A stretch of 64,000 bases of DNA from Rhynochetos jubatus (taxonomy: Eukaryota; Chordata; Aves; Eurypygiformes; Rhynochetidae), in contig CM050652.1 in NCBI GenBank assembly GCA_027574665.1, positions 9,466,589 through 9,530,588 on the forward strand, read 5' to 3'. Positions 60,836 to 64,000 of the stretch are shown here, piece after piece. The notes beneath the pieces were generated by a model. The model was not told where the DNA came from. It searched no databases and saw only the letters and a program-made list of their open reading frames with translations. Within the stretch, counting starts at the first letter, position 1; each line of letters begins with the position of its first letter. The position numbers were made by a program, and so were the translations under genes.

Positions 60836-62639
60836 CACAACACAACCCCCAACCAACATTTTATTTAACTACCCACCTGTGAAATACGAAAGAACATCCT
60901 TAAGTACTCTAGAGTGGCTTACTGATTGTTTGGAAAATAGAAATGTTACAGAGCACAGTTCAGCATTGTGCTTAACACTGCTTAAATGTAAGTACGTGTT
61001 CAAACCTTGTTTTATTTCGTTTTCAAATATCTCAGTGGTGCTTAGATACATGCATAACTCTGCAATTAAGTGCTTTGTTGAAAAGGTGCCCCTGACATTT
61101 CTGAGACACCTTATAGTCGAAGATGTTGAATAATGCTGGTTTGCAAATCTGTTTTTGCAAATGTAACCACCAGCATCTCTTTTCCGTACTGATGCCAGTA
61201 ATTTAAAATGCTGATTGCAAGAAAGGTTTGTGATTTATTCAGGTATATTCTAAATTGTATGTTATTTTATTTTAAGATTCACAGTCATTTTTAATTAAGA
61301 CTCAAGAAATGTGTAAAATCTAGTTTTTCATTCTGCATGGTCATTATTTGAGATTAAAAAAAATCAATATGGTAGCATGTCTTTTTTGCAGGCTACACAA
61401 GTGGTGTTACTTGCTAGGAATGTAAGATAACATGAGGCAGTAAGCAAACAACACTGAAAGAATCACATGAAGAAAACTTTTATTTAGCCTAGTTGTAATG
61501 AACATAGTGTGCGTAAGAAAAAGGGAGGTTTGTTCCCTTTCAACGTTTCAATGGAAACTGAAAACTAATTATATTTTTCCATCAACTAAAAATAAAATCC
61601 AAACCCAAAATTCAGAACTGCTCACTGGAACTTCATTTCACAAAGCTGAAAAATACGAAAAGCAGGGGTTTAGCTACTTTTTTTGTTTGTTCTGTTCTTG
61701 GTTTAATCCTCAGGGGTTTTCTGTGGAAGTTCCATTCAGTGACTATTTTACATGCATTTTGAACCACATCTTTGTAGACAATTAAGTTCCCTTAGAAAAG
61801 TGGTGCTAATATCATGTATAGTTTAACAGACATCAAGTTTTAGTACAGTTCTGATTCCAGCTGAATTTTCTTACATATCTGCACATTGATTTGGGCAGGT
61901 GACCTCTGTACAGTCCACACCTTCAGCACTGCTCTTTGTCTAGCAATGGTTTTCTTCAGTGCTCATGAGCAAAGCAATAGAACAGATCTGGGCTCTAATA
62001 ATATCATGATTTTCCTCCTCATAAAAGTTTGGATTGTGTAGCACACAACCTCCAATAACAACTCAGCAACATCACATGTAATCTCCTGTTTTGTTCTCTT
62101 TCCAGGAGTGCTAATTACATGTTAGATAATCAGACTATAAATATCCATTCACTCGATGAGATTTAATCACCCTTGTGGAAGTGATGCTAAGATCTTTGCA
62201 TCTGAGACCGGTTTTTTTTGTTGTTCTTTGGTTGTCTTGCAGAATAAGGCACAGTCAGTGCCTGAGGTTCTGGGATATTTAGTAGCATTACAATGATTGG
62301 AGTGAGGAAGATACCTGTGCATTTATTTTAATTAATACAACATCTGGAATTTTATCATATCTGCAATGGAAGGATGTTAACATATTTTCAGTCTCTCACT
62401 TTTTGTGTGATGACACCTATATCCCATACTAATTTAAATTGTGCTCTCTAGAAACTATCAGGATTTTTCCTAGTGACAACAGTGGGATCAACATCAAGCC
62501 CTCAAAGACAAGCTCTTTAACTTTCTTAAAACATTTAAATCCTCCAGAGCTTAACATATTGGATAGATGTTTTCAGATGTCTTTTAGGACTGGATTTCTC
62601 ATTTAAAACCAATCCAACCTGTCACCTGAAAAACTTTCT
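60836..62639. other. Unique AT-rich non-coding sequence
   Basis: No gene or mobile element recognised. Frames of 84 codons (60879-61133) and 95 codons (61498-61785) have no domain features. Confidence 0.5.
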
Positions 62640-63240
62640 AAAGTGTCCTGTCTTTAAAGTGTGTGCATTTTGCAAGCGTGAAAAATTCTGTTTGGATTAA
62701 TTCTCAGTCTAGGCTCTGTTCAAACGAAACTTTCTGTAGGAGCATAAAAACTCTGTGTATGCTGGGTAAACATAATTGTGTTCCCACAATTATGCTGCTG
62801 AACAGAGCAAAACTGTTGAGCTATATATTGCCATTAAAATTATTCATTTAAATGGGTTGTTTCCATTGTGCACAGGTGGTAAACTTATCTCACATGTTTT
62901 TTGTATAAAAGCCTGAAATAAGTGAACACTGGCAAACAGAATCTAATGGTGTCATTAAAATGATTGTAAACATGCCTGTTGTGGCAGATGTGTGCTTTCC
63001 TTCTGTTGATATACATTCGGATTGTTGGTCAAGATCAAACAAATGCAGCCTTTTAGCATGTCAAAAAACGTCTGCATTCTAACAGGTTCTGTTTGGAAAG
63101 AGATCTGTTTCCTTAAGGGCCAGGATAGCTATAAAATAACCAGACTGCCTGATCAGATCCAACGTCTACTCTTATTGTCTTTGATTGGAGCTGTATTCCC
63201 TGTATTCTCTGCCATCTACGGTTTCAGCTGAACAAGAGAT
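62640..63240. promoter_or_regulatory. Candidate conserved non-coding block with a perfect hairpin
   Basis: A 600-bp non-repetitive segment with several TTAAA, ATTAAAATTATTCATTTAAAT-type AT cores, an E-box near 62873 and a perfect 10-bp inverted repeat at 62771-62794. Short frames (62 and 69 codons) do not look coding. Regulatory function is inferred, not shown. Confidence 0.27.
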
Positions 63241-64000
63241 TATGTGTTGCATCATTCTGGTTTGAGGTAACATTTCAACACACTCATAAATGTAGAGAAA
63301 TATACAAAACTCAGAGCCAGGAAGCCATCAGCTTTTTCTTCTCTCTAAAAACGTTGCCCTCCATTTAACTATAATTGCCAGCTTTCCAGTGATTATTTAC
63401 TCTACTACACAAGGTAACACAGGCATGGCTGTTGTTATTCACCAGAGGATAGGATGAATTTAAACACATTTCCTCAGAGCCAAATTCTCCAGCCTAAAAC
63501 AAAAGTTGATGGACAGCTGGGAATACAGCAGAACCATGTGCTTCCCTTCTGCTTGGAGCAGGAGCTGCTCCACAGCTACTTGCAGAGAAAAGTGTAGCTC
63601 TGTGGTCGCTCAATCCGTCTTCAAGCGAAGAGTTCTCTGGAGTATGGAGTAAGGCTCGTGGGGAAAGAAGCCAGAGATTTACAACCATCTGTCTGTACTC
63701 TCCCCTTGGGAAAATATCTGTGCAGTAGTTATATGTCCCAGAGGAGGGATTCCTTCTCAGTATTTTTTCAGGCAACGCCCTGTGCAAAAAAGGATTGTTT
63801 GCCATCCAGGCTTTAAGCTTCTGTTCATTTCAAATGATGCTCAGAATCCTTAAATGTTCACAATGTCATTTGTACTACATCTTAGTATTTAGACTTTATA
63901 ATTGAAAACTTAATTTAGCTCACTTTAGTTAACCAAAAAACATTGCTATAGGCCAACCTGCCTCCTGCACACTGGGTGACAGTTTGCATTTTTGCTCATA
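63241..64000. other. Unique non-coding sequence at window end
   Basis: The part at 63,480-63,830 is less AT-rich and contains a 103-codon minus-strand frame (63494-63805) with no recognised domain, no signal peptide and no visible splice context. It could be an exon of an unrecognised gene but is more likely chance or conserved non-coding DNA. The rest shows nothing. Confidence 0.4.

Noticed and set aside
1..64000. tRNA, rRNA, CRISPR or bacterial-type operon features
   Set aside because: No tRNA B-box/cloverleaf, rRNA core or regularly spaced direct repeats were seen; the genome is a vertebrate one.

Overview
The window looks like a stretch of bird nuclear genome that is AT-rich and poor in genes. 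The main evidence is six 5'-truncated CR1 LINE fragments. Five of them carry the familiar avian CR1 3' region, with the 'CTGCCCATGGCAGG' and 'AAGGTCCCTTCCAACCCAAACC' type blocks and ATTCTATG-type ends. Two endogenous-retrovirus solo LTRs of widespread bird types add support. There are no Alu, L1 or mammalian SINE sequences. I cannot name the species or chromosome.

I recognise no host protein-coding exon, rRNA, tRNA or CRISPR array. Open reading frames are short (almost all under 125 codons). They fall in microsatellites, in CR1 remnants, or in AT-rich DNA with no recognisable domain. The window is therefore either intergenic or inside a very large intron.

Layout: 1-2,548 is unique sequence with an AAAAC/TG/TA microsatellite. 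A CR1 3' end lies at 2,549-3,202 and a possible solo LTR at 4,720-5,152. A longer CR1 at 7,621-9,338 keeps a decayed reverse-transcriptase segment. From 9,339 to 33,058 I see no recognisable transposon, and this stretch holds several blocks that read like conserved non-coding (regulatory) DNA, notably about 18,640-19,640, 20,220-20,400, 26,700-27,330 and 30,590-30,840. A minus-strand ERVL-type solo LTR is at 33,059-33,619, CR1 at 35,222-35,668, a second minus-strand LTR at 48,867-49,821, and CR1 at 51,034-51,347. A two-part pentanucleotide microsatellite lies at 53,146-53,365 and a CNE-like block at 56,040-56,560. A back-to-back pair of older CR1 copies (58,624-60,570) precedes more CNE-like sequence (60,590-60,800; 62,640-63,240) and the window end.

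The most informative features are how the mobile elements died and are arranged: all CR1s are on one strand, one has a replaced RT active-site residue, and two LTRs share an end. The rest of interest is unexplained candidate regulatory DNA. I found no new multi-gene system. The conserved-element calls rest on sequence texture only and need an alignment.
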